DNA of 64,000 bases from Homalodisca vitripennis (lineage: Eukaryota; Arthropoda; Insecta; Hemiptera; Cicadellidae), in NCBI RefSeq assembly GCF_021130785.1, contig NC_060209.1, forward strand, positions 23,250,001 through 23,314,000. Direction: 5' to 3'. Numbering within the stretch: position 1 is the first letter of the stretch; each line of letters begins with the position of its first letter. The position numbers and the translations under genes are program-made. The notes under the pieces were generated by a model, which saw only the letters and a list, made by a program, of their open reading frames with translations, was not told the DNA's origin and ran no database searches. Below, in pieces: positions 24,716 to 37,484 of the stretch.

Positions 24716-25083
24716 CTTTATGAATCACAAAGTGGTTTATATAAAATTATTAGTGCTCTATTCTTAAAACGAATTTGTAAATATGCAAATATATTACAAT
24801 TTGTATTTATTTAAAACAAACTAAAATGTATAATTTGTCTTCAAATAACTGTAGGAACAGAATGCATATTATTTTGTAGCTACATAAACGTTATATAAAT
24901 TCTCATTTCAATTAGTAGAAAGCTTAGTTAATTTAAATGTGATAAATATTTATTATTGGGTTTTCAATCATCAAACGACCATTTGGCTGACAGAAGAAAC
25001 ACGCTTAAATTTTATCTACGTGACATTTTGAAAATTTTAGGCTTTTAAACCATTATTCTTTTGAGTGTATCCCACCTTGGGCT

Positions 25084-25141
25084 CCACAACCAAGTGGGTC
25101 CAATGGACACTTGGTTGTGGATACCCAACACTTGGTTGTGG
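25084..25141. repeat. 13-bp perfect inverted repeat with extra direct copy
   Basis: CCACAACCAAGTG (25084-25096) faces CACTTGGTTGTGG (25108-25120) across an 11-base loop. A third CACTTGGTTGTGG follows at 25129-25141. Confidence 0.9.
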
Positions 25142-25327
25142 CTGGGTAGCCAACCATTTGTGACTTGTCTATCGTATATTTTAGAACTGTTTATAAATAT
25201 AACTATAACTTTCTTTGCATCGGGTAAAACTTAACTTAAATGTGTGTGAGATATATGAATCTGATTATAGGAGACCTTTAGCAACCTCTATATTTTACCT
25301 TAGGAACACTCAAGGTTCTAGGCTTCT

Positions 25328-25595
25328 TGGTTGTAGCTTCAAGTCTGATAAAGAGAACAGTTCATAGTAGTTATGGCAGTGCTTCGTATATTGACGTCAC
25401 GTTTGGATGTTGTTGGTAGTAGCTATAAATCAGATAAAGAGAACAGTTTATAGTAGTTATGGCAGTGCTTTGTATATTGACGTCATGTTTGGATGTTGTT
25501 GGTAGTAGCTATAAATCAGATAAAGAGAACAGTTTTATAGTAGTAATGGCAGTGCTTCGTACATTGACGTCAAGTTTGGATGTTGTTGGTAGTAA
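25328..25595 (+). repeat. 86-bp tandem array (3 copies) with CRE palindromes
   Basis: There are three head-to-tail units of 86-87 bp. Each contains TGACGTCA (25392, 25478 and 25565 starts) at a fixed position, plus AGATAAAGAGAACAG. Every unit is G+C-richer than its surroundings. Confidence 0.9.
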
Positions 25596-25679
25596 CTTCA
25601 ATTCACACCTTCTCAGTATTATAGACAAAATAAAACTGTTCTATCAACAGCATGTGTATATGGAATGATCTGTGTGTTA

Positions 25680-28600
25680 GCATACCGTATCAATCTTTTG
25701 ACACTTATAGCATAATAATACATATATTACAGTTCCAGGCGAAGTACTAATCCGTATAAAAACAGAGGTTTCATTATTGTAATGATTTTCAAACAATATT
25801 TCGCGTAAATCAATATGTGGTTAATTATAAGGTATTTTAGAAAAGTGGGACTGAGAAAGGACTTATAAAGCTTGCAGCGCGTAATGTAATACTCGTAATA
25901 CTACACGCGCCAATAGAAGTGGTTCGTAATTAATTACGTTCTAGGTATTTATTCTCCCTCCGATAACTAACAAGTCTACATTGGAAACAGTTACTTATTG
26001 ATTGTGTTCATTGCATTACCAGTATATACTAAAAAAACTTTACTTAATGTCTGTAAAATTACACTTAGTTAGAAGCAATACTAAAGAAGTCATCCACATT
26101 CATTCAAGTTACCAATAGTTAAATAATAAGGTAAATTCACCCACTACCAATAAATAAAAATGAACTGTTACATCATAGAATTAAAAGCTTAGTACTAATA
26201 ATGTGACTTACGTACTAATTTACTGTACAAGATATTTACACTGTATAGGGTTTCAACAGAATTTCTTTTTCCTGAATAAAATGTCCAAAAACATGGCATC
26301 AAAGTAATTGGTTGCAGGATTATTTTATAAAAGTCGTATTATTAGATTATTATTATCTATTTTACTATGACTAGCTTAGAAAATAAATACCCCAGTGTAT
26401 AACTTCTGCTATGAGTTGTACCAAAGTTACGGTTTCTCCGATTGGGTGGGTTACATAAATTGTATGGACACTTCCTTATAGGTAGTTAGGCTAGTTTTAC
26501 CTTATGGCCGGAGAATAAAGATGGATCTGGAACTGAGCGGACGTGTTTTATTGAATCTTCCTCAAGAAACACTGTCTCATGCATCAATATAACAACAATT
26601 ATTTTAAGTGTAGTGGTTATGTGTGGTAAAAAACATTTTTTTTTAAATTAAAGATGCAGAATAAAGAGTTTTACAAGAGACCAAACTTAAAGTATCAATC
26701 TTTCAACATGCCTGTGTATGCATGCCGAACGAGAATTAATGAACAGGTAACATAGTGGACATAATAATTTAGAAGAGATCTCTTATCGAGTTTCTCTTTT
26801 GGTAAACATAGTAAATGACCGGGCGTCGTCTATGACAAATTTTCCTTAACTCATGTCATTGACAAAGATAAAACTAATTTTTTTGTTACTAAATTTGACC
26901 TCGATTTTACTGCAGATTAGAATGTCAGATAGCGCGATGTTTTATCTTATAGAAAAGAAAGCCGGTGAAACTGATATCTAACTGAACTGAGGGATTTAAG
27001 TTGGTAAGTGAACTGACAGCTTATTGAAAGACATTTTATTGGTGTCAAGGACAAAATGGTTGAAGATCGTCTGCTGAAAATTAATCTTTATAGTTAGAGT
27101 TAAATGCAATAAATCTTAGTAGACCAGCAGAAATTGTCAAAGGTCAACTTGCAGGAATCAGAGTAAACAGTACTGCATGAATGAAGAATAATAAAATAAA
27201 AGCTCAGAGTAAACAGTCTAATGAATGGAGACGTCTAGATTCAAATGGCAAAAGTGCTAAGATGGTGGCACATCAAACATCATCTGAAAAATACTACAAA
27301 GTTATTTAGAAAACAGATTAGTAGTGCTTTATATAAGGTGATGTTTTTAAGAAATCTGGAAGTTTAAAACCTAGCCGTGATAATTTAGATAAGTGTTGTT
27401 ATTTTCATAAGGTTTATTAAATTCCCATAACCATAAGTGTTTCGGCTTGACTTTTTTCCAGCCTTCAATATAAGGTATACAATGTACCAAAAGCTTGATC
27501 ATTTTGATAAAATGTTGTTCTATAAAAAAAACAGTGGAAGAATAATAAAAAATTTAAACTTTTTAAGTACATTACTAAATTTATTAATTACAAAACTAAT
27601 TTTTAAGTCAATAATCTTTTATTTTAATTGTAAAAATCATAAATAACGTAATAAGATCCAAGATATCTAGTGTTGATTGACAAAGATCCAATTAAAACAT
27701 AGACAATAAGTTGATGCTCGGTAAAGTAAAACGCTCTAAAGATGCCGTCTTTTAGTATCCAGCAATCGTTCCTGTCTTAAAGAAATCTTAACGGCAATGT
27801 TTGAATTAATCTTAAATTATTAATGAGCTCTATTCATCACTTTCTTAAAGCCCTTTAAGATGAGTAATTGCCTCCTGCTTTCCTCTCTTATTTTGAAAAC
27901 TTTGTTGGTAAAAATTGTTCATAAAGGTGACTTTTATTAACACTGTCTTGATAATTTAGCATATTAAATATTTTTAAATTAATGCTCATGATTTCATTAA
28001 AAACTGTACTCATGTGGGTTTAAATGTTGGCACGCTTTTGGAGATTACACATTTAATCTCACCAATCAGCGTTTAGGACTGATGAGTGTGACACCGAAAA
28101 ATTATAATATACACTATTTTGTATGTTAGTGCTTTTACATTTGTTTTAATATATCATTAAGTTAGAGTCGAAATATGAGTTTTCAGCATCGTTGTAAAGA
28201 AACTAGCCAAGGCTAAGTCTAATACGCGACGGACATACAATTCCTCATAATACACTAGTGATATATCAGCAGTGAACGGAGTTTATATGATGATATTTCA
28301 TTTACCATGTTTCTGAATATAAATAATCATTACACGAAGAGAAAGTATTGCTTAGGTGAATTAGCTGTGAACAAAACCAAAACAATATTATTAATTTAGC
28401 AGTTTATGAATAGAATGATGAGTTGTTAGATAAAGTCAAGAACTAACATCCATGATGATGAGTGTAACAATATAGATAGTATAGATAGTGCATATGAACA
28501 CGGAAAACTAAAATGCACAAGAGAGGTACTAACGAAAATCTTGAAAAATAGACTGAATCCACCGAGTTCACTCAAGGAATGAGCGTTTTTGGAATGGAAA

Positions 28601-29200
28601 AATAGTAATGCTCATGCAAATTTACAGATATGGTAGTCTTGCTTGTCAAAAACACTCAGCTGTTGATTGCAAGGGGGAGGTGAGCTATCACGACTCAATT
28701 TGTGATAATTTGCTATTTTGTTCGTAGGTACTTTCAATCAATATTTCAGAACGAATACAAACAAGATTAAAACTGAATCTGTCCTAGTTCAAAAAGACTT
28801 TTTATTAAGATAATCACTATAAATTGTAGCCAAAACGTATACTGAAGCACCGCTCTAGTAAGTTGAGGAGAGCAGAAGTTAATTGAAACGATAAGAATTG
28901 TGTGGAAGAGATTTTATTTTAATTACTTGATATTGAATACATTTTGAGAAAAAACGTTTGATTTTCTTTATTTTATGCATTAAATTTCAAATTGATAGAT
29001 GTTAAACTTTTGGTTTTATTTTGTTTAATACACTCATTTGTTATCAACAAATGATTTTAATTACCTAGCAAGTAATAAGCTCCACGAATCCTGAAATTTT
29101 ATTTTATATCCGAGCTATGGGTGGAGGTGGAAGATTGGATTGATTGATCTAGTCTACTGATGAGGATTACAGTAGTGCTTCCTTAATGTAAAGCATGTTG
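25680..29200. other. AT-rich DNA without recognised genes
   Basis: A 69-codon ORF at 27437-27646 and other short frames show no domain, repeat match or splice context. Nothing functional is seen in this stretch. Confidence 0.45.
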
Positions 29201-29204
29201 CTGG

Positions 29205-29425
29205 TCTAGACATGATGGAGTGATGTCTCCTGCCTGCTTTGACTGCAGGGATTGGCACAGAACTCGCCACCCCTTCATCCCACCTGACATGTCTGAGATA
29301 TCCCCCCTGACGGGATCTAGACAGAAGGTCACCCCTTCCCCCAACCCAACCCATCTTGAATATCCTGTAAATCCGGAAGCAAGCGTAAAGGTCCTTGTAC
29401 GATTAATTACAAAGAGGGATTTCTC
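29205..29425 (-). mobile_element. R-family dispersed repeat, copy 1
   Basis: A G+C-rich segment resembles 37485-37690 and 47585-47790. On the minus strand, translations share RTFTLASG and a YSRWVGLGEGV-like string. The family is not identified. It is probably a fragment of a retroelement or other interspersed repeat. Confidence 0.55.
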
Positions 29426-29429
29426 ATTT

Positions 29430-30500
29430 TTTCTTAAGTGTAGAAAACGCATTTCTATACTGCAAAACCGTAAGTTTGATAATATAATTAATATAATTTT
29501 TAAATTATTATTAGTATTAATAGTAATATTAATTAATTATATTAAATAGAGTTGTGTTATTTGGTGATGCTGCTGTTGTTTGCTGTAGTACAAAAACGTC
29601 TAATGATAATCACTAAATGTGGGACACTATAATAACTCAGAAAGGAAGTACTTACAGAAATATTTTACATAAGTTACCATTTATAATTAGTAAAAATCCA
29701 AATGGAATTTTTTTCATTATTTTAAGGCTAACTAACCTTTAATAGTTTTTAATGGACGTAACTTAATGTAAGAACATAACATAGATTTGGCTTTAATGTA
29801 AATATCTGGTCATCTGTCAATGGTATCGGGGTTCTTTAGTAAACTGGATGTATTTGGAACAGTTTGCCGAATATCAGTGATTCTACAAATTGAATAAGAG
29901 ACTAACTATGTAATAATTTAGTCAATCAAAGATTATTTGTGAGTATAATATGTATGTGCACAGAGTAGAATTTATAGATTTATATCAATCGTTTTTATCT
30001 GGTGTACTAGGCTTATAACGTATTTACCCGAATAGTTGTTCAGCTACAATCAATTGGCCTATAATAGTTTTTTATTCTATAAAATAAGAAACATTTAACC
30101 GATACATTTTTGACAGTACCTTTGTTTTGACAAGTTATATTATTGTAATTTTACTTTAGAAACAATAAAAGTAAAAGGCTTCCTCTACAAATAATTTTTA
30201 ATACTAATTTGCTTTTGTGAAAGAAATTTTAAGCATATTATGCTTAAACGTACTAAACAGTACAATGACGAAATTGTTACATTAATATTAAAAATTAGTT
30301 CTTAAAAATGTTTAATTAATATAGTTTTGAAATATTTAGCATTATCTGGAACTTCTCTGTCAGAATCAAGCTATAAAATTATTGCTAATTCATGATTTAT
30401 TTGGTTAGCCAATTAAATATTGGTAAAGTTATTGGTTGATTCTCATTCTCAAATAATACTCACATACGCTTAAAAAATGCTTAAAACATTTGATTAAAAT
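29430..30500. other. AT-rich DNA without recognised genes
   Basis: Nothing supportable is seen between the R repeat and the S array. Confidence 0.45.
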
Positions 30501-30506
30501 ATGGCA

Positions 30507-30990
30507 AAACATCTGAAGCGGGACTCTTGGCAGTTCTGACAATATTTTCATCTAATGCACTCGGGCTTGACTGGTAAAACAGATACTCACAAGAGAGCTA
30601 CATTTTTACTTGCTTTGGATATGACAAAAGCTGAAGCGGAACGCTTGACAGTTCTGCCAATAACTTCATCTAATGCACTCAGACTTAACTGATAAAACAG
30701 GTACTCACAAGAGAGCTACGTTTTTGCTTACCTTGAATATGACAACAGCTGAAGCGGAACGCTTGACAGTTCTGCCAATAACTTCATCTAATGCACTCGG
30801 GCTTGACTGATAAAACAGATACTCACAAGAGAGCTACGTTTTTTGCTTACCTTGAATATGACAACAGCTGAAGCGGAACGCTTGACAGTTCTGCCAATAT
30901 TCCCATCTGATGCAGTCGACCCGACAGCTGTCAGTAAGTGAAATGTCTTTCAAAGTAAACGGCAGACAAAGTAACTGCTCTTTTGTAGGT
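30507..30990 (-). repeat. S array, diverged block (four copies of about 118 bp)
   Basis: On the minus strand each unit reads as a pyrimidine-rich tract ending TTTTATCAG or TTACTGACAG, then a 75-77-base core (for example SALDEVIGRTVKRSASAV), then AAGGTAAG. The two units at the higher coordinates have intact AAG/GTAAG donors; the third has GCAAGT and the fourth is lost. Intervening sequence is only about 40 bp, much shorter than in A1 and A2. Confidence 0.8.
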
Positions 30991-31414
30991 TACAGATCGT
31001 GTAACTGTTAGTTGCAATATCATTTAGAAACAAAAAATTATTAAATTATGAACGTTCGAGTTTTACAGTATGAAACATAATTTTCAAAAATGTGTTTCAA
31101 ATTCCCCTAATCGTTAACAATATAATTTGGAACAAGCGCAAACAACAAGACGATTTAACATAGTAGGATGACAAGTCTTCAGATATTTGTCTAATAATGT
31201 TGTATGTTAATTAATAAGCTGTAAAGTTAATATTCTTCGCATTTATTTTAGACCGTTAGGTTCATTAACATGTAACATGTTAGAACTTTGCTCGTAATAC
31301 TATTTGAAATTATTTTTAATACGGATAAAATAAATAAAGCATTTACCTTGGTACTTCAATAGGTCAATTTGAGTCATTGATTTTTTTCATAAAGTTTAGA
31401 AGTGAGGTGGAACG

Positions 31415-31600
31415 ACAACTAAAACGCCAGAAAGCGAGTGAACGTGCCTAGGATAATATACCATACTTAGGAGCCTTTTAAGAAAATGGATGTAACCTTC
31501 TACCCGTGCAAAGAGTATTTTAAAACGTGTCTCAACATCACCGAACGTCGTTACAGTTTAAGCTCACACTTTACTTGTTGTTTCTGGGTTTAGTTCTTTT
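31415..31600 (+). repeat. G island, diverged block
   Basis: It shares AAAGCGAGTGAACGTGCCTA and a long identical run around AACATCACCGAACGTCGTTA with the other G islands. The plus frame from 31485 (MDVTFYPCKEYFKTC) stops after FWV. The minus strand is open across the island. Confidence 0.75.
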
Positions 31601-31854
31601 TCCGGCACTAGGTAATATTGTTCTACAGCACATCGCGTGTATTTACTGAACATTTTCACCAATAGAGGTATTATGTTGTAGAACATTTTTTGTTGTGTAT
31701 TTCGATTATTTTACAACAGTTACGTTAACATTTAAATTGGTGAAGGTTGATAATTAAATGTTTAATTAATACTCCATACAGCGACTAAAGTTACCTTCTA
31801 TTATCACACGTTCGTTTCACTTTAAATATATTTAAAAAATTGTATTACATCCTA

Positions 31855-32165
31855 TGACAGCTTTGAACCTAGAGCCATCTTAGCACACCGACCGATTCAT
31901 ACCTTTAAATATCTTTATCTATAAGCCATTTGCACTTCGACCTGCTCCTGTTGGCCCCAGCTGCCTGCCATCCCGTCTGCAAGAATACGCCACTAGCACC
32001 GTAGTTCCACACAAGCTTCAGCAAAATCGGAAACATCACAGTCGTACTAAAATCTAAATAAACAAATTATTAGCGAAAAAACCGTATAAAATACCAGCAG
32101 TGCCTTAAGACTTTATCCACCATATTTTAACTCGTAACGAATGTAATCTGTTCACGACAAAAGGT
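31855..32165 (+). promoter_or_regulatory. Possible promoter in diverged block
   Basis: A G+C-richer patch (31920-32040) sits between the G and U islands, as P does in A1. It is followed by TATAAA (32095-32100) and, about 65 bases later, AAAAG|GTAAG (GT at 32164). That layout fits a short first exon. The alignment to P is weak and there is no CRE. Confidence 0.25.
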
Positions 32166-33114
32166 AAGAGTTGTATGCCTTCCAACATTATAATACGTTG
32201 CACCGTTTGATAACATTATCATTAAGTATTAATATTTCCATTAGCAATGATGTAAAGAAAGTAAACTTGCTAACTACCGGTTACGATTGCATATTTCACA
32301 ACAATTGTCTTTGGACTCACACCAAAGTTTTCGTGGTCAAATGAGAGTTTTAGTTTTAGAAGTTTTACGTTCATGGCTTCTTGGATCAAACAATTCGTTT
32401 ATATTTTAATTATACCTAGGGGCCACTTTAAATATTTATTATTAGCTAAGATGCTGTTAGTTCTCCGCTACCGCTAAACTCAAAACTGACTAAAAACGTC
32501 AGATAAACTTTTTTATATTTATATAGAATTTTTACTATTTATATAAATATAGAATTTAGTAAGAAAACCCTTCACAGTGACTTTAATGACAAGCAATCGT
32601 TCTCTTCAAAAGATGTTTTAAATTATATTATTTAAAAAAAAACTTTAAATTTAAATTACAAACTTCAAAATAATGTTGTATATTCAGATATCCTTATCTT
32701 TTTGTCAGTTAACTCATATTTAAGTCTTCTAAAACATGATCTGTAAATAAAGTATAATTAATTGAGTATTTCAAATATACTTACCGGTGTAGCGATCTGT
32801 GGCTGCGAGAGAATTTAATTAGGGCATTAAGGTTGATCGTAATTGCCACTGGCATCTTAACAAATTATTGTAAGTAAATTTTATATTTATTTATGCCATA
32901 TTTACCTTCCATACATAACGTTTGATTTATAGACCCTTTAAACCGTTCACACACAAAAAAATAAAATGTTATGTTTGTATGTTTGTATTTGTAGTATATA
33001 CTGGGGTGTTTGATAGTAATAGCATAAACGCCCACCGTTGAATTCTTTAAGAATCTTTGTCATTCTCGTGTTTCAGCCATCTTCGTGAAGAGACCAATCG
33101 GATTAGGTTTGAGA

Positions 33115-33300
33115 GTTAAATTTGGGAGTGCCGATCGCCGAGCGGTCTAAGACTTTGGAGTTTGGATCTGAGTTAGAGGTAGCGCAGGTTCAAATCCTGT
33201 CTGTGACCGAAGCACCTTTTACCCCACTAAGGGTAAATATCAGTTTCCCCAGAGCAAGTACTAGATACGATGGCTCAGAAGTTAAGAAGAATTTTAATTA
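33115..33300 (+). mobile_element. tRNA-derived SINE fragment
   Basis: It has an A-box-like CGCCGAGCGGTC (about 33133) and a B-box GGTTCAAATCC (about 33187), spaced as in a type II tRNA (Leu or Ser class). The acceptor stem does not pair, so it is not a working tRNA. The unrelated 3-prime part supports a SINE. Confidence 0.6.
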
Positions 33301-33734
33301 TTGTGTAAAAACTCGTTTACATATTATCAATTCTCAATGTGGATTTGAATACTATACACTGTGTTTTGCAGACAATAAAAACATATTTTCTAATTACATT
33401 AGTACATAACACTAATCAATTTAAGTTATTAATCCTACAAGGCCCACTAAAGCAGTGCTTTCCCATTTAGTATTCAGAGATTAAAGTATTTTTTTCAGTA
33501 CTCAAGCACAAAAATATTATTTTTTTTACTTCAAAATTAAATTCGCAAACATTTAATAGATCTTAAATTTTACTATTCTTCAACAACCTATGATCTTTTT
33601 TTATGTAAGGGTATCAATTCAAGTCATCGTGGAGAATATAAATAATGATGTTTGATATAAGACTTGGTATAATGATCATTTCTACTTCCGACTAATGTCT
33701 GAATGAGGTGTTATATTAACAACTAAGATTAGCC

Positions 33735-34020
33735 AGTGCCAATACATTAATACTCGCACCCCAAACACCAATGGCAATCATGGGAATCCTACAGTTTAAC
33801 TTGATAATACAACAAGTGATATACACCGACAGGCCAATTACAAAGCCAATTCAGTTTCAAACCGCACCAACATTTGTTTGCCTCAGATCACATTCAGACA
33901 AGGTTGAAGCCATGAAAGAGAATTATTAAGGCTGCGGTTGATTCTAAATGTGATAAATTTGTATTGATATTACATTAATTGAATGCAGCTTGTGGTGAAT
34001 AGACAATCAATCAATCAATT
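33735..34020 (+). repeat. U island, diverged block
   Basis: It aligns in patches with 17549-17746 and 61915-62100. A plus frame from about 33731 (PMAIMGILQFNLIIQQV) is open for about 70 codons without an obvious start. The region ends in a (CAAT)n-like tail (about 34002-34019), which could mean a retroposon 3-prime end. Confidence 0.5.
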
Positions 34021-35419
34021 TGATAATTGCAACAATTTACCATATTAACTTTGAATTTCGCTCATTTTAAAAATATATCAATGAAATAAAAACTTACCTT
34101 TTATACAGTTTTAACAGTGTAAAATATTATATCTATAGTTGCTCAGCTATCTATACTAGTTAAATACAATTTTTAATTTATTTTGACCACATTGCAATGA
34201 ATTCCACAAAATTTTATAAACACATTTGTTAGTTAATTGATAGAGTTTTATTAAAATCTAAAAATTTTAACACTTAAGGTTTGAAGTACAACAGAATTAT
34301 AAGATGAAACAAAAGTCTTATATATTTCTGGATCTGTTTACTGCACAAGGTTTATAATTGACCCTCCTCCTATTTTAATATTTCCTATTAACGCAGTATA
34401 ACATGACATTCTTGGTTATGCTACCATATTAGTAGCACATATCAACAAAAACTTAATCGCCTGAATGGCCGGCTCAATTTCCAAGGATTGTCCGCTCTTC
34501 CTTCCTTATTGTATCTTTCGAGAGCTCTCATGAACAATAACATCCCGATGTACAGACCTTGATGTACAGTGTAGCCTGAATACCGTTTGTTAATGACAGT
34601 CCAGATTCTATTTTCATTAAATTTAATTGGTTTCAACTCGATAACAAGTTCTTGTATCAGCAGCTGGATTTAAAAACTTGAACATTCCCTTCTCGTTTAG
34701 CTTAAAAAATAAAAACTAATATCAATTTGTGTTTCCTACACAAATTTTGTTCTCCACGATACAAGAATCAAGAATAATTTATTTTCCTCAAATGTAGGTA
34801 TGAACAATATTGCTTACAATAATTACATTCTATGCCAAAAATTAACCCACACAAAGGGAAAACAATAGGGCCTCAAATACAAGCCTGTTATGAGGTTCCT
34901 TCATATTTAATAACACAACCTGCTGTCATCAGAATTAAATAATGGTACCATACTCTTTAGATATAATCAGTGCAGTCTTAAATAACAATTTGTCTTTGTA
35001 AATCTCAAACTAGACACAAATAGATAAATACAATTAACAACAATACAATGGATACAATACATCAAATCACTACACTTTTGTAAATCGTGTGATGATTGTT
35101 CTATTGATTTGTTAAGCTACTATAAAATAACAAGCAAACAGAACTCATTCTTTGTTCAGACTTTATTTCTTTGTATTTAATATTTCACACAAACGTTACG
35201 CGGTTCGGATGAATGAACAAATCCTTAATACCAGAAGGAATAAATAAATATCGAAATCCTTACCAATATCCAATGAGTTTCGTTTCGCAGCCAAAATATA
35301 CAATTCACATACAATTATAAAGTTTATAAGCTTTAGATAAAAGTATTGATGTGATACATCTGACACAGTATTACGGGTGTTCATCGCTTAGTTACACCTT
35401 TTAATAACATGTGGCATAA
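34021..35419. other. No recognised gene
   Basis: Short frames such as 34442-34636 (minus) and 35196-35384 (minus) have no recognisable features. Confidence 0.4.
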
Positions 35420-35940
35420 AGATTATAGGAACTTGCAATTACACTTCCAATAACGTTTTTTTTAAAGTCAGTTTCCTTTGTGGTGCGAAGGTCCGATGGG
35501 ACATGAGATTATAATGACTTGCAATTACATTATTAATTGCGTTTTTTTAAGGTCAGTTTCCTTTGTGGTGCAGAGAACAGATGGGAGATAAGATTATAGG
35601 AACTGGTAATACCATTTCTAATAACGTATTTAAAGCCAGTTTTATTTTTTCAACTTTTCCAACCTTAAAATAAGAATTAAGGGCAATGAGGCAAACAATA
35701 ATAATTAATAGCGTTTTTTAAAGTCAGTTTCCTTTGTAGTGCGAAGGTCAGATGGGACATGAGATTATAGTAACTGGCAATTACATTTCGAATATCGTTT
35801 TTAAAGAAAGTTTCCTTTATGGTGTGGAGGTCAAATGGGACATGAAATTAGAGGGACTGGTAATACCATTTCTAATAACGTTTTTTATTTGTTTCACTTA
35901 TTCCAACCTCAAAATAAGAAATAAAGGCAATGCAAAACAA
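35420..35940 (+). repeat. Higher-order tandem repeat
   Basis: AGTTTCCTTTGTGGTG-type units recur at about 35470, 35557, 35727 and 35808. They form two roughly 256-bp copies, each made of two about 85-bp subunits plus a spacer containing TTCCAACCT and AAATAAG. Confidence 0.8.
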
Positions 35941-36674
35941 TGTAAAGAGCCGGTTTATATAATTACCAACATCTAATATAAATGCAGCGTTTCAGAAGAG
36001 CTATTGGGAAAATAGTTGTTTCATGTTTCTTTCTCGTAAGAGCCTCTCCCATAATTTGTAACATGACCCATTTATTACACTTCAATAAATAGGATAATTG
36101 CAACTCAATCACTTTTCGTTCTCGTCTATGAGACAGAGTAATTGGTTGGAATTAATTATCTCGGCATCGTTGATTATTTTCTCATCAAGATTTTTTATTT
36201 AAGTTTTCAATTAAACATCTTCTCAATAATAGTTTATAACATCCTGTTATTCATTCCTCCAATTCATACATGTTTTGGCTATTACGATTCTGTATGTAAT
36301 AGGGAGATAAAATAGTATTTCTATAAATAAAAGTAATATAAGTATTAAAGCCATAGCGTGGCACTTACATCCTTTAAAAATTTTTTATAATAAGTTAACT
36401 TAATTAATTAAGGAACTTGCTTCGCTTTAAAAAACCAGAAATATTATAAATAATTATTTATAGTACTAATCATAATAGTAAACTCATCATATAATGTAAT
36501 CTGCTGTTTACGTAACAGTGCTAATGGTAAATTTAGGTAACAAACTAAATTAAATAAATATTTATTTCAGAACTCCAGTACAATGTTTACACTCATTTAT
36601 TTGAACAATAACAATGTTATTTAACTAATACGAAAATGTTCCTGACTCTAAGTGACAAAGTTATATTGATTCGG

Positions 36675-36790
36675 TCAAGTTCGTCTTCGGCAAGTTCGTT
36701 ATTGATGGACTAGTTCACCAACAAGCTTATTATTGTTTGGTACAGTTTGGCCCCTAACTTTCCCATTACGGGCACGTCTGCTGATGATAG
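36675..36790 (-). repeat. J island, diverged block
   Basis: On the minus strand CAG is followed by a frame reading RARNGKVRGQTVPNNNKLV and ending at TAA. The copy at 62840-62960 has the CAG, the frame and the stop at the same positions. Conservation of acceptor, phase and stop suggests a terminal exon, but the segment is too short for certainty. Confidence 0.5.
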
Positions 36791-37349
36791 TTGATTGTGG
36801 GATAAATTGGAAATATTCAACTCACGCATTTGCAATACAATTGAAATCTTCGGATAGCACTCTCATATTCTAATTTATAACAAAAGAAACATAATATATC
36901 CCATTGATGATAGGTTTTGTCACTGCAACTATAAGTGTTGCTGCAGTACAGCGAATTGCTAATTATTAAAATTAACCTAATTTTATACGGAGAAAAACAG
37001 AAGAAGCAATACTTATAAGGGAGAAACTTTCAGGTATGTTTGTAAACGCAATTAAGACCCCTTTTTCAACTCTCTTTATTCAAAAATGCGGGATATCTGG
37101 ATAGAATACCTGGCTCTATACCGCCCCTATTATACCGCAACTATTATAGCCATATTATTCCACGAAATCAAATATTTTTTCTATATACATACATCAATTT
37201 TTTTTTAATAAATGTAATAATTCAACATCAACAGGATCAATATTTTAAACACAATACAACAGCGTCCTGGGCAAATATAACAAATTACGACGACATAAAA
37301 CCTTTGCAGAGCAACCAATTATTAGTTAGGAATATTATTAGGAAGTTTA

Positions 37350-37430
37350 GATACTTCTGTAGATAGGAAAACCTAATGGTGTCATCTGAAGTTGTAAACT
37401 CTAATCCCAAAGCTGTTTACTATAATGCTT
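37350..37430 (-). repeat. Partial match to block B start
   Basis: GGAAAACCTAATGGTGTCA and CTGAAGTTGTAAACT resemble 20662-20720 and the same place in B2. It may be a remnant of the diverged block or an independent copy of the same Penelope-like tail. Confidence 0.45.
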
Positions 37431-37484
37431 ACTTTTATAACATACTTGCTACATTTTGGCTTATACCATGACATAAGGGTGTGC

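Noticed and set aside
29154..29549. Three overlapping frames of 66-109 codons
   Set aside because: They lie in an R-family repeat; similar translations at 47.6 kb show it is interspersed repeat sequence.
33120..33215. tRNA gene (Leu or Ser type)
   Set aside because: A and B boxes are present but the acceptor arms do not pair, so it is better read as a SINE head.
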